A stretch of DNA of 48,558 bases from Barnesiella sp. An22 (GCF_002159975.1 NZ_NFJR01000017.1:1-48558), one strand, 5' to 3'; counted from the first letter of the stretch, positions 16,471 through 25,990 are shown. Translations and numbers: made by a program. Notes: generated by a model from the letters alone, not told the origin.

Positions 16471-17573
16471 AAAAAGTAGGAATTGTAACTTGGTTTGGTG
16501 GAAGTAATTATGGCACATCCTTACAGGCATATGCTTTATGTTATAAATTAGAACAGTACGGTGTAAAGCCATATTTATTACAGAAATGTTTAAGTTGGAG
16601 AAATGTTGCAGGTATTTTTGTGCGATATATTAAAGGTGTTAATCGCCCAAATTCTCAAGAGGGTTTTTCAGCTATTAAACGAAGAAAAATAAGGGATTTT
16701 AAAAGAAAAGAATTCAATCAGTTTCCTGTATGTTTTGGATACATTGGGCGAATGATATATACGTTACAGATAAATAATTTGGATTGTATTATTTCAGGAA
16801 GCGATCAGTTATGGAATCCTTTTTATACAGAACCCTTTTTATTACTTAAAAATTTGAAAGTGAAAAAAAAGTATTCGTATGCTTCTAGTATAGGGGTCTC
16901 TGAAATCCCAGAAGTTGTACGCCCTATGTATAGAGATGCTTTATCAGATTTTGAGGCTATTTCTGTGCGAGAGACAACTGCTATCGAACCATTGAAACAG
17001 CTAACAAATAAGCCTATTATAAAAGTTGTTGATCCTACATTTTTATTAAAAACAGAAGATTGGATTCAGTTTGCTTCTCATAGCACACTACAACAGAGCA
17101 TAACCAATCAGCCATATGTTCTGTGTTACTTTATCGCAGAAAATGATTTTTATTGGGAGTGTGTAGCAGATTTGAGAAAGAATACCGGGATTAATCGTGT
17201 TATTGTCTTGCCGATGAAACCAAGTCATTTTAAATATCAATATGAGATTCTTGAGACTGCAGGAATACATGACTTTGTTCGACTTATTGCTGATTCTTCA
17301 TTAGTTTGTACTGACTCTTTTCATGCAACAGCTATTAGTATTAATTTGAGAAAAGAGTTCATAACTCTATTGCGGTTTAAATATTTAGAGTATGCATCTC
17401 AAAATTCACGAATTTATGATTTATTACAACGTTATAAATTAGAAGATCGTTTGTTGAAAGGTCCGTTAACTTCTCCCTTAAAAAAAATTGATTACTCTGA
17501 GCCGATGAGAGTTCTAGATAATGATAGAGAAAAATCGATTAGCTATATAGAGAATATTTTGAAGAAAATTTAG
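16467..17573 (+). CDS. Polysaccharide pyruvyl transferase family protein
   Basis: A 368-residue member of the CsaB/WcaK-like family, which moves pyruvate from phosphoenolpyruvate to a sugar as a ketal. Family landmarks are VGIVTWFGGSNYGTSLQAYA at the N-terminus, SGSDQLWNPFYTEP, YASSIGVSEIP, AISVRETTAIEPL, VVDPTFLL and the histidine motif CTDSFHATAISI. The product sugar would carry a negative charge. It ends directly against the FrhB-like gene (no gap), a pairing seen in other exopolysaccharide loci. Confidence 0.9.
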   Translation: MKKVGIVTWFGGSNYGTSLQAYALCYKLEQYGVKPYLLQKCLSWRNVAGIFVRYIKGVNRPNSQEGFSAIKRRKIRDFKRKEFNQFPVCFGYIGRMIYTLQINNLDCIISGSDQLWNPFYTEPFLLLKNLKVKKKYSYASSIGVSEIPEVVRPMYRDALSDFEAISVRETTAIEPLKQLTNKPIIKVVDPTFLLKTEDWIQFASHSTLQQSITNQPYVLCYFIAENDFYWECVADLRKNTGINRVIVLPMKPSHFKYQYEILETAGIHDFVRLIADSSLVCTDSFHATAISINLRKEFITLLRFKYLEYASQNSRIYDLLQRYKLEDRLLKGPLTSPLKKIDYSEPMRVLDNDREKSISYIENILKKI

Positions 17574-18701
17574 ATGAAAGACATTTGTCAATACGAATTA
17601 TGTACGGGTTGTTCTGCATGCCAAAATATATGCCCTCATGATTGCATCACAATGGAACCCGATAGTTTTGGAGTATTACATCCAACAATCAATGAGCATC
17701 TTTGTGTCGATTGTGGATTATGTAGTAAAACCTGCCCTATAAATGTTCCCGTAGAGTTGTTTGATCCACATAAGTGTTATGCTGTGTGGCATAGAGATTA
17801 TGGCTTCAGAAAGAAATGTGCTTCAGGAGGAGTTGCAGCTTCTCTATATTTATTTTTTATTCAAAAATTGAAAGGAGTGGTTTATGGAGTGACTTGGGAT
17901 AGTCATCTTCGTCCAATCTTTTGTAGAACTGAGAACTTAAATGTGGCAGTGCAATTTAAGGGATCTAAGTATGTACAAGCCTTTGTTGAGGATATATATA
18001 GGCAAGTTAAGAGAGATCTGAGAAGTAATCGATTTGTTTTATTTATTGGAACACCATGTCAAGTTGCGGGACTGAAAAACTATCTAAAACAGGATTACGA
18101 CCGATTGTTTACTTGTGATTTAGTTTGTCATGGGGTCCCTCCATATGAATATTTTCATAGAGAGATTGATAGAATTAAGAGACATAAGAGAATTCAAGTT
18201 ACTGGGTGTCGCTTTAGGGGAAATGATGAATATAATTATCATTTGACATTATGGGATGGAGAAAAATTGGTATATGATAGGAGGGGAAGTCAATCATATT
18301 TTCTCTATGGTTTTTTGACATCTATTACGTTAAGTGAAGGGTGCTATTCTTGTAAGTTCGCTACAGATAAACGTGTTGGTGATATTTCTATAGGGGATTT
18401 TATAGGCTTAGGGAACCTTAATATTATGGGACTACAACCTAAAAATGTATCAGTTGTAACTATTAATACGAAAAGGGCTTGTTCCCTTTGGGAGCAAGTG
18501 CAAAATTCAGATCCTTCGATAATGCAAGAAGAACGATTGTTTTCAGAAGCTGTTACTGGAGGACAAAGTTTTCAAAGACCAGCAGTAAAAAATGTAAAAA
18601 GAGACAAGTTTTTGAAAGATTATAAACTCTACGGATGGGATAAGGCAATACATAGGGCTTTATGGAAAAGTATTTTACGGAATAAGATAAAAAGAATATA
18701 A
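17574..18701 (+). CDS. FrhB/FdhB-like 4Fe-4S flavoprotein (coenzyme F420 hydrogenase beta family)
   Basis: A 375-residue protein. Two complete 4Fe-4S motifs lie at the N-terminus: C10-x2-C13-x2-C16-x3-C20 and C44-x2-C47-x2-C50-x3-C54. The FrhB N- and C-terminal domains follow, with KKCASGGVAASLYLFFIQK, FIGTPCQVAGLKNYL, CDLVCHGVPPYEYF, CRFRGNDEYN, EGCYSCKFATDKRVGDISIGDF. The family transfers electrons through FAD; true members use F420, which Bacteroidales are not known to make. In capsule loci it is found next to pyruvyl transferases, so a redox step on a sugar or on the pyruvyl group is plausible but unproved. Confidence 0.88.
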   Translation: MKDICQYELCTGCSACQNICPHDCITMEPDSFGVLHPTINEHLCVDCGLCSKTCPINVPVELFDPHKCYAVWHRDYGFRKKCASGGVAASLYLFFIQKLKGVVYGVTWDSHLRPIFCRTENLNVAVQFKGSKYVQAFVEDIYRQVKRDLRSNRFVLFIGTPCQVAGLKNYLKQDYDRLFTCDLVCHGVPPYEYFHREIDRIKRHKRIQVTGCRFRGNDEYNYHLTLWDGEKLVYDRRGSQSYFLYGFLTSITLSEGCYSCKFATDKRVGDISIGDFIGLGNLNIMGLQPKNVSVVTINTKRACSLWEQVQNSDPSIMQEERLFSEAVTGGQSFQRPAVKNVKRDKFLKDYKLYGWDKAIHRALWKSILRNKIKRI

Positions 18702-19627
18702 TGAATGAGAAGATGGATAATCAATATGGTATTGACGTTTCAATAATTTTAGTCAATTATAATACTACAGATTTGTTAGTTCAAGCTATAAAATCTGTGT
18801 ATCAATACAGCTTGGGATTTTCTTTTGAGATTATTGTTGTTGATAATAATTCAAGGGAAAATCCTCAAAAAGCCTTAAAAGATAATTTTAATGATAAAAT
18901 TATCTTTTTACCATTATCGGAGAATATTGGTTTTGGCAGAGCGAATAATGAAGGCATAAAGATTTCGAGAGGGAGGAATATATTTCTGTTGAATACCGAT
19001 ACATATTTGTTGAATAATGCTATCAAAATATTAGCCGATTATATTGATGCTCACCCTAAAGTTGGTTCTTGTGGTGGTTCTCTCTTTTCTGCCGATTTAG
19101 CTCCTACATATTCATACCACCGAATTCCTTATGGAATTTGGTCATATGAAATTTCGGTAGTAACCTTAGGATTAAGTCGTTTATTGGTGAAGCATCCGTT
19201 TTACAATACTACGGAAAAGCCTATTCGAGTTGGAAATGTTTCTGGAGCTAATATGATGATTCGACATGATATCCTTAAAGAAGTTGGCCTTTTTGATCCG
19301 ATTTTTTTTATGTATTGTGAAGAGGCAGAACTCTCTTGGCGTATCCGAAAGGCTGGTTATTATAATGTGAATGTCCCTCAGGCAAAGATTGTTCACTTGG
19401 AAGGGAAAAGTTCTCAAATTATTGAGAAAAGAAAGTTAATGGAATTGGATGGTCGAAAAAAGTATTATATAAAAACTCGGGGAATGCGATATTACTTATT
19501 TGCTAATAATTTGCTTTTGATTGGCGTGAATCTTAGAATTTTCTTTTATCATTTGTTGGGTAGGAAGATCGATGAAGAAAGATATCAAACCATAAAAAGG
19601 TTAGTAAATAAAGCGTATAATCTATGA
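18701..19627 (+). CDS. Glycosyltransferase family 2 (rhamnosyltransferase-like)
   Basis: A 308-residue GT-A enzyme. The N-terminus VSIILVNYNTTDLLVQAI, the VVDNNS loop, ENIGFGRANNEGI and the metal-binding NTDTY (DxD-like) match the GT2 group that includes RfbF-type rhamnosyltransferases. GLFDPIFFMYCEEAELSWRI is the conserved ED..L..R region. With dTDP-rhamnose made by the same operon, rhamnose transfer is a reasonable but unproved guess. Its start overlaps the previous stop by one base (TAATG). Confidence 0.9.
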   Translation: MNEKMDNQYGIDVSIILVNYNTTDLLVQAIKSVYQYSLGFSFEIIVVDNNSRENPQKALKDNFNDKIIFLPLSENIGFGRANNEGIKISRGRNIFLLNTDTYLLNNAIKILADYIDAHPKVGSCGGSLFSADLAPTYSYHRIPYGIWSYEISVVTLGLSRLLVKHPFYNTTEKPIRVGNVSGANMMIRHDILKEVGLFDPIFFMYCEEAELSWRIRKAGYYNVNVPQAKIVHLEGKSSQIIEKRKLMELDGRKKYYIKTRGMRYYLFANNLLLIGVNLRIFFYHLLGRKIDEERYQTIKRLVNKAYNL

Positions 19628-19652
19628 AAAAATAATAGTAAATATATTAAAT

Positions 19653-20645
19653 ATGAAATATCCAATCAAAAGTGTTTTGTACTATCGATCACATATTATG
19701 TTTTTTGCGGCATTGTGGATATTATGTAGCCATAGTATTAGTATAGTCGGAGCAGAACAATGGAGCTTTTTATTAAAACTGAAACCATTAATTGCTTTTG
19801 GATGGGGTGGAGTTGATATTTTCTTTTTTTTATCAGGATTAGGAATAGGATTATCATTATCTAAACAACCGAAATTCTCAACATATCTATCTAAAAGATT
19901 CAATCGCATATGGTTCCCATTTTTTTTAATAGTAACAATTGAGCATGTGATGAATAATACAAAAACGATATCTTATTTGTTAGATGTGTCGACATTAAGT
20001 TATTGGTTGCCATTATTGGGAGAACATTCAAAAAATACATTTTGGTATATAAGTGCTGCATTTGCATTCTATTTGATATCTTATCCATATCATGCATTAT
20101 TTTGTAGAAGGCCATTATTATCAACTATTTTAATTTCTATTCTAGGGTTAGTTTTATATAAGTTATTCTTTGGAAAGATTGATTTCTTTCTAGGTAGAGT
20201 ACCTATATATTTTATAGGAATGTATGCTAGTCGATGGGTAAATGTTTCTTTCAAATCATTTCCGTTTATATTTATAGGATTGCTTAGTTATTGTTTAATG
20301 GCGTTAGTAGCCTGGCGATATGGAGGGTTGTTGTTATCAGAAGTCGGATTGCATTTTATTCTTTTTATTGCTATTGCTCCTGGAATCGTTCTATTCTTAG
20401 CAAATTTATTTGAGTTTATTGATAAATATAAATGGGGAATATTGGTAAATAGAATTTGTAATAAACTTGGAAAATACAGTTTAGAAATTTATTTGGTACA
20501 TTGGACATTCTTGTGTATGATTAAACAATTTGAATGGGAAATACCGTGGATTATCTTTGTTGTGGTTTCGATAGTTATAGCATGTATACTTCAATTTATT
20601 TCTAACTATCTATTGCAAATAAATAAAATTATGTGTAAAGTATAA
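19653..20645 (+). CDS. Acyltransferase family 3 (OafA-like) membrane protein
   Basis: A 330-residue protein with about ten membrane helices. The first helix region (FFAALWILCSHS) holds the conserved histidine, and GGVDIFFFLSGLGIGLSL followed by KRFNRIWFPFF is the family signature. Such proteins add acetyl or other acyl groups to sugars using acyl-CoA. The helix IYLVHWTFLCMI near residue 285 is also typical. The gene belongs to the AT-rich cassette and should decorate the repeat unit. Confidence 0.87.
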   Translation: MKYPIKSVLYYRSHIMFFAALWILCSHSISIVGAEQWSFLLKLKPLIAFGWGGVDIFFFLSGLGIGLSLSKQPKFSTYLSKRFNRIWFPFFLIVTIEHVMNNTKTISYLLDVSTLSYWLPLLGEHSKNTFWYISAAFAFYLISYPYHALFCRRPLLSTILISILGLVLYKLFFGKIDFFLGRVPIYFIGMYASRWVNVSFKSFPFIFIGLLSYCLMALVAWRYGGLLLSEVGLHFILFIAIAPGIVLFLANLFEFIDKYKWGILVNRICNKLGKYSLEIYLVHWTFLCMIKQFEWEIPWIIFVVVSIVIACILQFISNYLLQINKIMCKV

Positions 20646-20654
20646 TATTTAATT

Positions 20655-21341
20655 ATGAAATTAAGAACCCTTTTTGCTCTTATACCTTCTGTTATATTTT
20701 GTTTTTGGTATTTACCGTTTAAACAAGCTATAAAGATTCCTATAATTGTATATTGCCCTCGTATCTTTAAGTTTGGAGGAAGAGTTATCATTGATTCTGA
20801 TAAGATTTATTTTGGAATGATTCGTCTTGGATTATTTATAACCAACCAATATCCGAATGCGGGAATACGATGGTATAATAAGGGAACAATAGTTTTTAAA
20901 GGCAAAGCTTGTATTGGGGCTAATTCGGCAATTACAGTTTTGCGCCCATCGAGTTATCTTGAATTTGGGGAAAATTTTGGAAATGTTACGACTCTTCGAA
21001 TTAATTGTGATTATAGAATTGTTTTTAGAGAGAATGTACTTATGGGGTGGGATGTATCTGTTGCAGACAGTGCTATGCATAGGACAAAGGATTTAGAGGG
21101 TAATTTTACAAGTTTGGGCTATGGAGAAATATTGATTGGTAAAAATAGTTGGATTGCATCTCAATGTTTCATCATGCAAAATACCGACTTACCTGATTAT
21201 ACCATTGTAGGAGCTAGAAGCATTACGAATAAGCGTTATAATATTCCTGCCTATAGTTTTATTGCAGGAACTCCTGCGCATTTTATAAAGAATGGAATTT
21301 GGAGAGATTTGAATGACGATAAAATTGAGATAAAACCATGA
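20655..21341 (+). CDS. Left-handed beta-helix acyltransferase (WbbJ-like)
   Basis: A 228-residue protein with an N-terminal hydrophobic segment (about 6-30) followed by hexapeptide repeats ([LIV]-G-x4), for example around ACIGANSAI, EILIGKNSWIASQCFI and YTIVGARSI. The likely catalytic histidine is in VADSAMHRTKD. The ending AYSFIAGTPAHFIKNGI is the usual xylose/maltose-acetyltransferase family close. It should O-acetylate a sugar, the second acylation enzyme in the locus after the OafA-like protein. Confidence 0.87.
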   Translation: MKLRTLFALIPSVIFCFWYLPFKQAIKIPIIVYCPRIFKFGGRVIIDSDKIYFGMIRLGLFITNQYPNAGIRWYNKGTIVFKGKACIGANSAITVLRPSSYLEFGENFGNVTTLRINCDYRIVFRENVLMGWDVSVADSAMHRTKDLEGNFTSLGYGEILIGKNSWIASQCFIMQNTDLPDYTIVGARSITNKRYNIPAYSFIAGTPAHFIKNGIWRDLNDDKIEIKP

Positions 21342-22348
21342 AGATTGCTTTTATATTGACGGCTCCTTGTATCGTTCCTACTGACGGTGTTGTGAGTCAG
21401 GCAAAAACTTGGAAATCGGGTATTGAGAGTCTTGGTCACTCTGTTACTTTGGTAAATATGTGGGAAAAAAATGATTGGAAAGAATTTACGGCAATAGTTT
21501 TGTTTGGATTCAATGACTATTTGAAAGATATTGTTACTTGGTTGTATCCAATAAATTCGAATCTTATTGTTGCTCCGATATTAGATCCTAATCATAGTTT
21601 ACAGATATTGAAACTCTATTCTTTATGGGGAAGTAATAAACTTCGTCTATCAAATTCTTATCACTCTTTACGTGCTATTAAAAATAAAATTAAATTGTTC
21701 TTGGTGCGTTCTGAGTTTGAACGACGGTTTGTTTCTGGTGCTTTTGGTATTTCTCAAGAGAAGTGTGCGATAGTCCCTCTTTCGTATAATTATTATAATC
21801 CCCAAAATAAATTAAATGAGACAAGAGACCCTTTTTGTTTGCACATTAGTCTACTCTGTGATGAAAGAAAGAATGTAAAAAGATTAATTGAAGCATCGGA
21901 AAAGTATGATTTTAAATTAGTCTTATGTGGAATGCTTCGGAGTGATACTGAAGAAAAACTTTTAGCATCGTGGATGGATGGGAAAAAAAATGTTATATAT
22001 AAAGGATATGTTTCAAAAGATGAGATGATAGAATTGTATAGGAGTGCAAAAGTTTTTGCATTACCCAGTATTTATGAAGGAGTGGGAATTGTGGCATTGG
22101 ATGCAGCGGCAATGGGGTGTGATATTGTTATTACAAAATTAGGAGGGCCCAAAGAATATTATCAAGGTCAAGCAATTGAAGTAGACCCTTATGATACCGA
22201 TGAAATAGGTAGAGCTATTAAAGTAATGCTCGAAGGGAAAACTTATCAACCAGAACTTAGTCAATATATTCTTTACAAATATTCTTTGAGCAAAGTTTCT
22301 CAAATTCTTGTTCAAACAATTGAAGAAACAGTAAATGAGAATCAATAA
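21338..22348 (+). CDS. Glycosyltransferase, family 4-like
   Basis: A 336-residue GT-B enzyme. The C-terminal donor domain has the motif PSIYEGVGIVALDAAAMG (EX7E form, near residues 248-256) followed by KLGGPKEYY. The N-terminal domain starts MKIAFILTAPCIVPTDGVVS, with an acceptor-binding glycine-poor loop. It overlaps the upstream acyltransferase gene by 4 bp and the Wzy gene by 14 bp, so translation is probably coupled. Specificity unknown. Confidence 0.88.
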   Translation: MKIAFILTAPCIVPTDGVVSQAKTWKSGIESLGHSVTLVNMWEKNDWKEFTAIVLFGFNDYLKDIVTWLYPINSNLIVAPILDPNHSLQILKLYSLWGSNKLRLSNSYHSLRAIKNKIKLFLVRSEFERRFVSGAFGISQEKCAIVPLSYNYYNPQNKLNETRDPFCLHISLLCDERKNVKRLIEASEKYDFKLVLCGMLRSDTEEKLLASWMDGKKNVIYKGYVSKDEMIELYRSAKVFALPSIYEGVGIVALDAAAMGCDIVITKLGGPKEYYQGQAIEVDPYDTDEIGRAIKVMLEGKTYQPELSQYILYKYSLSKVSQILVQTIEETVNENQ

Positions 22349-23552
22349 TCTCTCGCCAGCACTAGGTACAATATTGTTATATATTTGTTTAACATCATTG
22401 TGTATTTCTCCTGCATTTGCATTGGGAGAAGGGGCTCGTAATTTGTTGTTAATAGCCTTGATGGGTATATCTCCTATAATTTTTGTAATATATCCAGTTT
22501 GGGGAAAACTCGACAATATAGTTATAATGCTATTGATGGCCACGATTGTTGTTCCTCTATTGAACCATCCTGAAACAATGCGTTATTCTACTGTATTATA
22601 TACATGTATGTTCTTTCTATATTTTATGGTTGTATTTCGTTTATTACATTTCTCAGATATTTCTATTGATAAGTATGCTAAATTATTAAAAATCTTAATC
22701 TTGTCTTATTCTTTAGTGCTGTTGATTCAGCAATTTTGTGTGTTAACTGGACTCCCAATTTTTAATGTAAGTAATTATAATCACTTAGAACCTTGGAAAT
22801 TGAATTCATTGATGTCCGAACCAGAGCACAGTGGTCGAATGGTAGGACTGTTAATGTTTTCTTATTTAATAATGCAAGATAATATCTATGGGAGGAGACT
22901 GACATTTTTGGAATCGTGGAAATATGATAAATTGGTCTGGATTGCATTTCTGTGGTCAATGTTGACGATGTTTAGTGCTGGAGCATATTTGTTTCTAGTT
23001 TTAGTTATACTCAAATTTTTGAATAGGCGAAAGTTGGTTCCACTTGTGTGTATACTAATAAGCCTAGTCTATATAGCGACATTACTTGAGATTCAACCAT
23101 TCATGAGAACTTATAATTTGGTAGTTTCTATATTTTCGTTTGATATAAATGAAATTTATAGAACAGACCAAAGTGGTGCTTTGCGCTTTATTCCATCAAT
23201 GATTTGTATTGAGCGTATTGATCTGTCTACTGTTGATGGATGGTTTGGGCATGGTATAGATTATGTACAAAGTTTTATATATCAATATTTGCCTGGTGTG
23301 AATAAAGGTTATGTAGGTGGGGGGGCATTTCAATATGCTCTAGACTATGGATTTCTTAATTTCTGTATATATAGTTGCTTCTCTTTTTATGCTTGCTTCA
23401 ATAAAGAGCATAAGATAGTATCTGTATTATTTTGGGCTTTTTCTGTGTTATTAAACGGAATTAACACTCAGCTTGCTTGGAGTACAATAATTCTTTTATT
23501 CTGTAATAAAGAAATAGTAAGAATAAATTCATTTAATGCCTTGAAAGTATAA
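22335..23552 (+). CDS. Wzy-type capsule polymerase (O-antigen polymerase/ligase-like)
   Basis: A 405-residue hydrophobic protein with about ten membrane helices and no soluble domain. It has a larger periplasmic loop (about residues 250-310, DQSGALRFIPSMICIERI to GHGIDYVQSF), as seen in Wzy proteins. The locus otherwise lacks a polymerase, so position and topology support the call. Wzy proteins are poorly conserved, so sequence alone is weak evidence. It overlaps the previous gene by 14 bp and the next by one base. Confidence 0.8.
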   Translation: MRINNLSPALGTILLYICLTSLCISPAFALGEGARNLLLIALMGISPIIFVIYPVWGKLDNIVIMLLMATIVVPLLNHPETMRYSTVLYTCMFFLYFMVVFRLLHFSDISIDKYAKLLKILILSYSLVLLIQQFCVLTGLPIFNVSNYNHLEPWKLNSLMSEPEHSGRMVGLLMFSYLIMQDNIYGRRLTFLESWKYDKLVWIAFLWSMLTMFSAGAYLFLVLVILKFLNRRKLVPLVCILISLVYIATLLEIQPFMRTYNLVVSIFSFDINEIYRTDQSGALRFIPSMICIERIDLSTVDGWFGHGIDYVQSFIYQYLPGVNKGYVGGGAFQYALDYGFLNFCIYSCFSFYACFNKEHKIVSVLFWAFSVLLNGINTQLAWSTIILLFCNKEIVRINSFNALKV

Positions 23553-24826
23553 TGTTATATATGAAAAATATTTTAGTTTTAGCATATCAACTATCTCCGA
23601 CCAAGGGATCTGAATATTCAGTAGCATGGAACTATGTGACACATATGTCGAGATATAATCGTTTAACAGTTATTTACGGTGTATCAGGTGAGCATTTAGG
23701 AGATTGCAGTGAAATGGAAGAATTTGCTCAAACAAATGTTTTGCCCAACGTTACATTTGTTTGTATAAAGCCTAATAAATGGACTAACGCATTAAATTGG
23801 TGTAATCGTCGTAATTTTCTTAATTATACATTTTATATTGCTTATAGAGCATGGCAAAAACAGGTGTATAAAGCAGCAAAAAGCTTGATTCAAATCGAGA
23901 AGTTTGATCTAATACATTTTGTAGGGCCCATAGGATATCGAGAACCAGGGTATTTGTGGAGAATAGATTTACCGTATATGTGGGGACCCATTGGTGGAAC
24001 CAATAGTAGTAGTATAATATTAGCGAAACATATTTCAAAAATGAGCCAATTGAAATTTGTATTTCGTAATTGGGTAAATGATTTTCAATTGAAGTATCAA
24101 AAACGTCTTCGACGAGCACTAAAAAAGACAGATTTATTATTGACATCTACTAGTGAGAATCAGCAGATTTTTAAGTCCGTATTACATAAGGATAGTTATT
24201 ATTTGCCTGAAAATGCCATTACTTCAGAAATCAAATTGAATAGGCAAAAGTTTATTAGAAAAGGAGAGTACCATTTCATTTTTGTTGGAAGTTTAATTCC
24301 TCGTAAGGCGGTTAATATTTTGTTGGAAGCTTTAACTTTAATAAAAAATAAAGAAAAAATAGTTGTGGATATTGTAGGCGATGGGCCGGAGCGTCATACC
24401 TTGGAAGTTTTTGCCCAAAAGCATCAGCTTCAATCAATAATTAAATGGCATGGGCAATTGTCTCGTGATAAGGCGGTTGAACTTTTTGAAAATACTCATA
24501 TGCATGTTATAACTAGTACAAGTGAAGGTAATCCTACTACTATATGGGAGGCAATGAGCTATGGTGTGCCGACTATGAGTTTTGATCATTGTGGCATGCA
24601 CGATACAATATGTGATCGATGCGGCATTCTTATCCCAATTCATAGCTATGAGCAATGTGTCAATGATTTAGCCGATAAAATAGATGGTCTCTTGGAGCAT
24701 CCAGACCGATTTGAGCAACTTGCAAATGGTGTAATAGAATGTGCTCAAAAATTCACTTGGAATACTCGTGAAAAAATTTTGTTGAGCTGCTATGATGAAG
24801 CCATAAAGAACTTTCATAACCGATGA
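23552..24826 (+). CDS. Glycosyltransferase, family 4-like
   Basis: A 424-residue GT-B enzyme. The N-terminus has ILVLAYQLSPTKGSEYSVAW; the donor half starts at FIFVGSLIPRKAVNILLEAL and includes GDGPERHTLE, STSEGNPTTIWEAMSYGVP (E-x7-E) and DRCGILIPI. I kept the ATG at 23552 because it forms the same TAATG stop/start junction as other genes of the cassette; ATG 23561 is possible. It is the last clearly AT-rich gene. Confidence 0.89.
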   Translation: MLYMKNILVLAYQLSPTKGSEYSVAWNYVTHMSRYNRLTVIYGVSGEHLGDCSEMEEFAQTNVLPNVTFVCIKPNKWTNALNWCNRRNFLNYTFYIAYRAWQKQVYKAAKSLIQIEKFDLIHFVGPIGYREPGYLWRIDLPYMWGPIGGTNSSSIILAKHISKMSQLKFVFRNWVNDFQLKYQKRLRRALKKTDLLLTSTSENQQIFKSVLHKDSYYLPENAITSEIKLNRQKFIRKGEYHFIFVGSLIPRKAVNILLEALTLIKNKEKIVVDIVGDGPERHTLEVFAQKHQLQSIIKWHGQLSRDKAVELFENTHMHVITSTSEGNPTTIWEAMSYGVPTMSFDHCGMHDTICDRCGILIPIHSYEQCVNDLADKIDGLLEHPDRFEQLANGVIECAQKFTWNTREKILLSCYDEAIKNFHNR

Positions 24827-25911
24827 ACAAACTTGTCTGTTTCCATCTCTTTAACGATTACAGCGGTAGCCCAAAGGTGTTGAGACTGGTGTTGGGTGAG
24901 TTGGCTGAAAGAGGAGTAAATATCGATTTGGTTACTTCGCGCGGTGACGGGGCACTGAGTGACCTGTCGCAATGGCCGAATGTGCAGATAAGCAGCTATG
25001 CCTATCGTTTCTCTGATAATCCGTTGATTACGATGGGACGTTATTTGTGGGTGCAGGTCTATACCTTTTGTCTTGCTTGGCGCTATTTGTTCGGTAGAGA
25101 TACTGTATTCTATATAAATACAATCTTACCGGTCGGGCCTGCGCTTGCCGGTCGGTTGATGGGGAAGCGAGTGGTATATCACTATCACGAAAATGCCTTT
25201 GTGAAAGGGGCTTTTTATAAGCTACTGGCTCGAGCCATGCAGGCTTTGGCTTCGGAGATTGTTTGTGTGTCGGCTTATCAGCGTTCGTTTTTGAAGCGGG
25301 AGAAGAATGTGTTTGTGGTTCCGAATGCAGTTCCTCGTGGCTTTGTCGAGCGGTTATGTCCCAATCCGGAGGCCGCATTTGAGCGGAAGCGTGTACTGAT
25401 GCTCGGTTCGTTGAAACGATACAAAGGTACATTGGAGTTTATCGAGTTGGCTCGACGACTGAACGACTTTTCGTTTGAATTGGTGTTGAATGAGACTCCC
25501 GAAAATATTGCCGCATTTTGGCAGGATAACAAGATTGAGAATTTGAAAAATCTGGAGGTGTATCCTCGCCGAAACGATGTGGTGCCGTTTTACAATCGGG
25601 CTTCTGTCGTGCTGAATTTGACCGACAAGACCCAGGCTATCGAGACTTTTGGTCTGACGGCGTTGGAGGCCCTGTCGGCCGGGTTGCCAGTCATTGTTCC
25701 TACGGTAGGCGGCATTGCCGAGTTGGTGGATGATGGGTATAATGGTTATAAGATCGATGTCCAAGAGTTGGATCGTATAGCCGATTGCATAAGGAAAATA
25801 CTCAGCGACAAAGCGCTGTATGTATGTTTGTCGGGCAATGCGTTGAACTGTTCGAAACGCTATGATGTCCGTTCGATGATAGAGCATATCGTCGCGTGTA
25901 TAGAGAAATAA
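24823..25911 (+). CDS. Glycosyltransferase, family 4
   Basis: A 362-residue GT-B enzyme with N-terminal LVCFHLFNDYSGSPKVLRLVL (split motif of the acceptor domain), VVYHYHENAF, then a donor domain with VLMLGSLKRYKGTLEFIELA and TFGLTALEALSAGLPVIVP followed by TVGGIAELV. It overlaps the upstream gene by 4 bp, but base composition and codon use return here to those of the rml block. It is followed by a hairpin plus T-run at 25944-25979. Confidence 0.92.
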   Translation: MNKLVCFHLFNDYSGSPKVLRLVLGELAERGVNIDLVTSRGDGALSDLSQWPNVQISSYAYRFSDNPLITMGRYLWVQVYTFCLAWRYLFGRDTVFYINTILPVGPALAGRLMGKRVVYHYHENAFVKGAFYKLLARAMQALASEIVCVSAYQRSFLKREKNVFVVPNAVPRGFVERLCPNPEAAFERKRVLMLGSLKRYKGTLEFIELARRLNDFSFELVLNETPENIAAFWQDNKIENLKNLEVYPRRNDVVPFYNRASVVLNLTDKTQAIETFGLTALEALSAGLPVIVPTVGGIAELVDDGYNGYKIDVQELDRIADCIRKILSDKALYVCLSGNALNCSKRYDVRSMIEHIVACIEK

Positions 25912-25943
25912 TCGAAGAACACTATTTTAACCATATTTGAAAA

Positions 25944-25979
25944 CTACTACCGGGCCAGGTTAGTAGCGATTCTTTTTTT
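25944..25979 (+). terminator. Putative intrinsic terminator before the last capsule gene
   Basis: CTACTACC at 25944-25951 pairs with GGTTAGTAG at 25958-25966 (one bulge) around a GC-rich loop, followed by a T-run at 25973-25979. It lies inside the operon between two glycosyltransferase genes, so read-through (for example by UpxY-modified polymerase) would be needed for the last gene. Confidence 0.55.
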
Positions 25980-25990
25980 ACTCTGATTTT

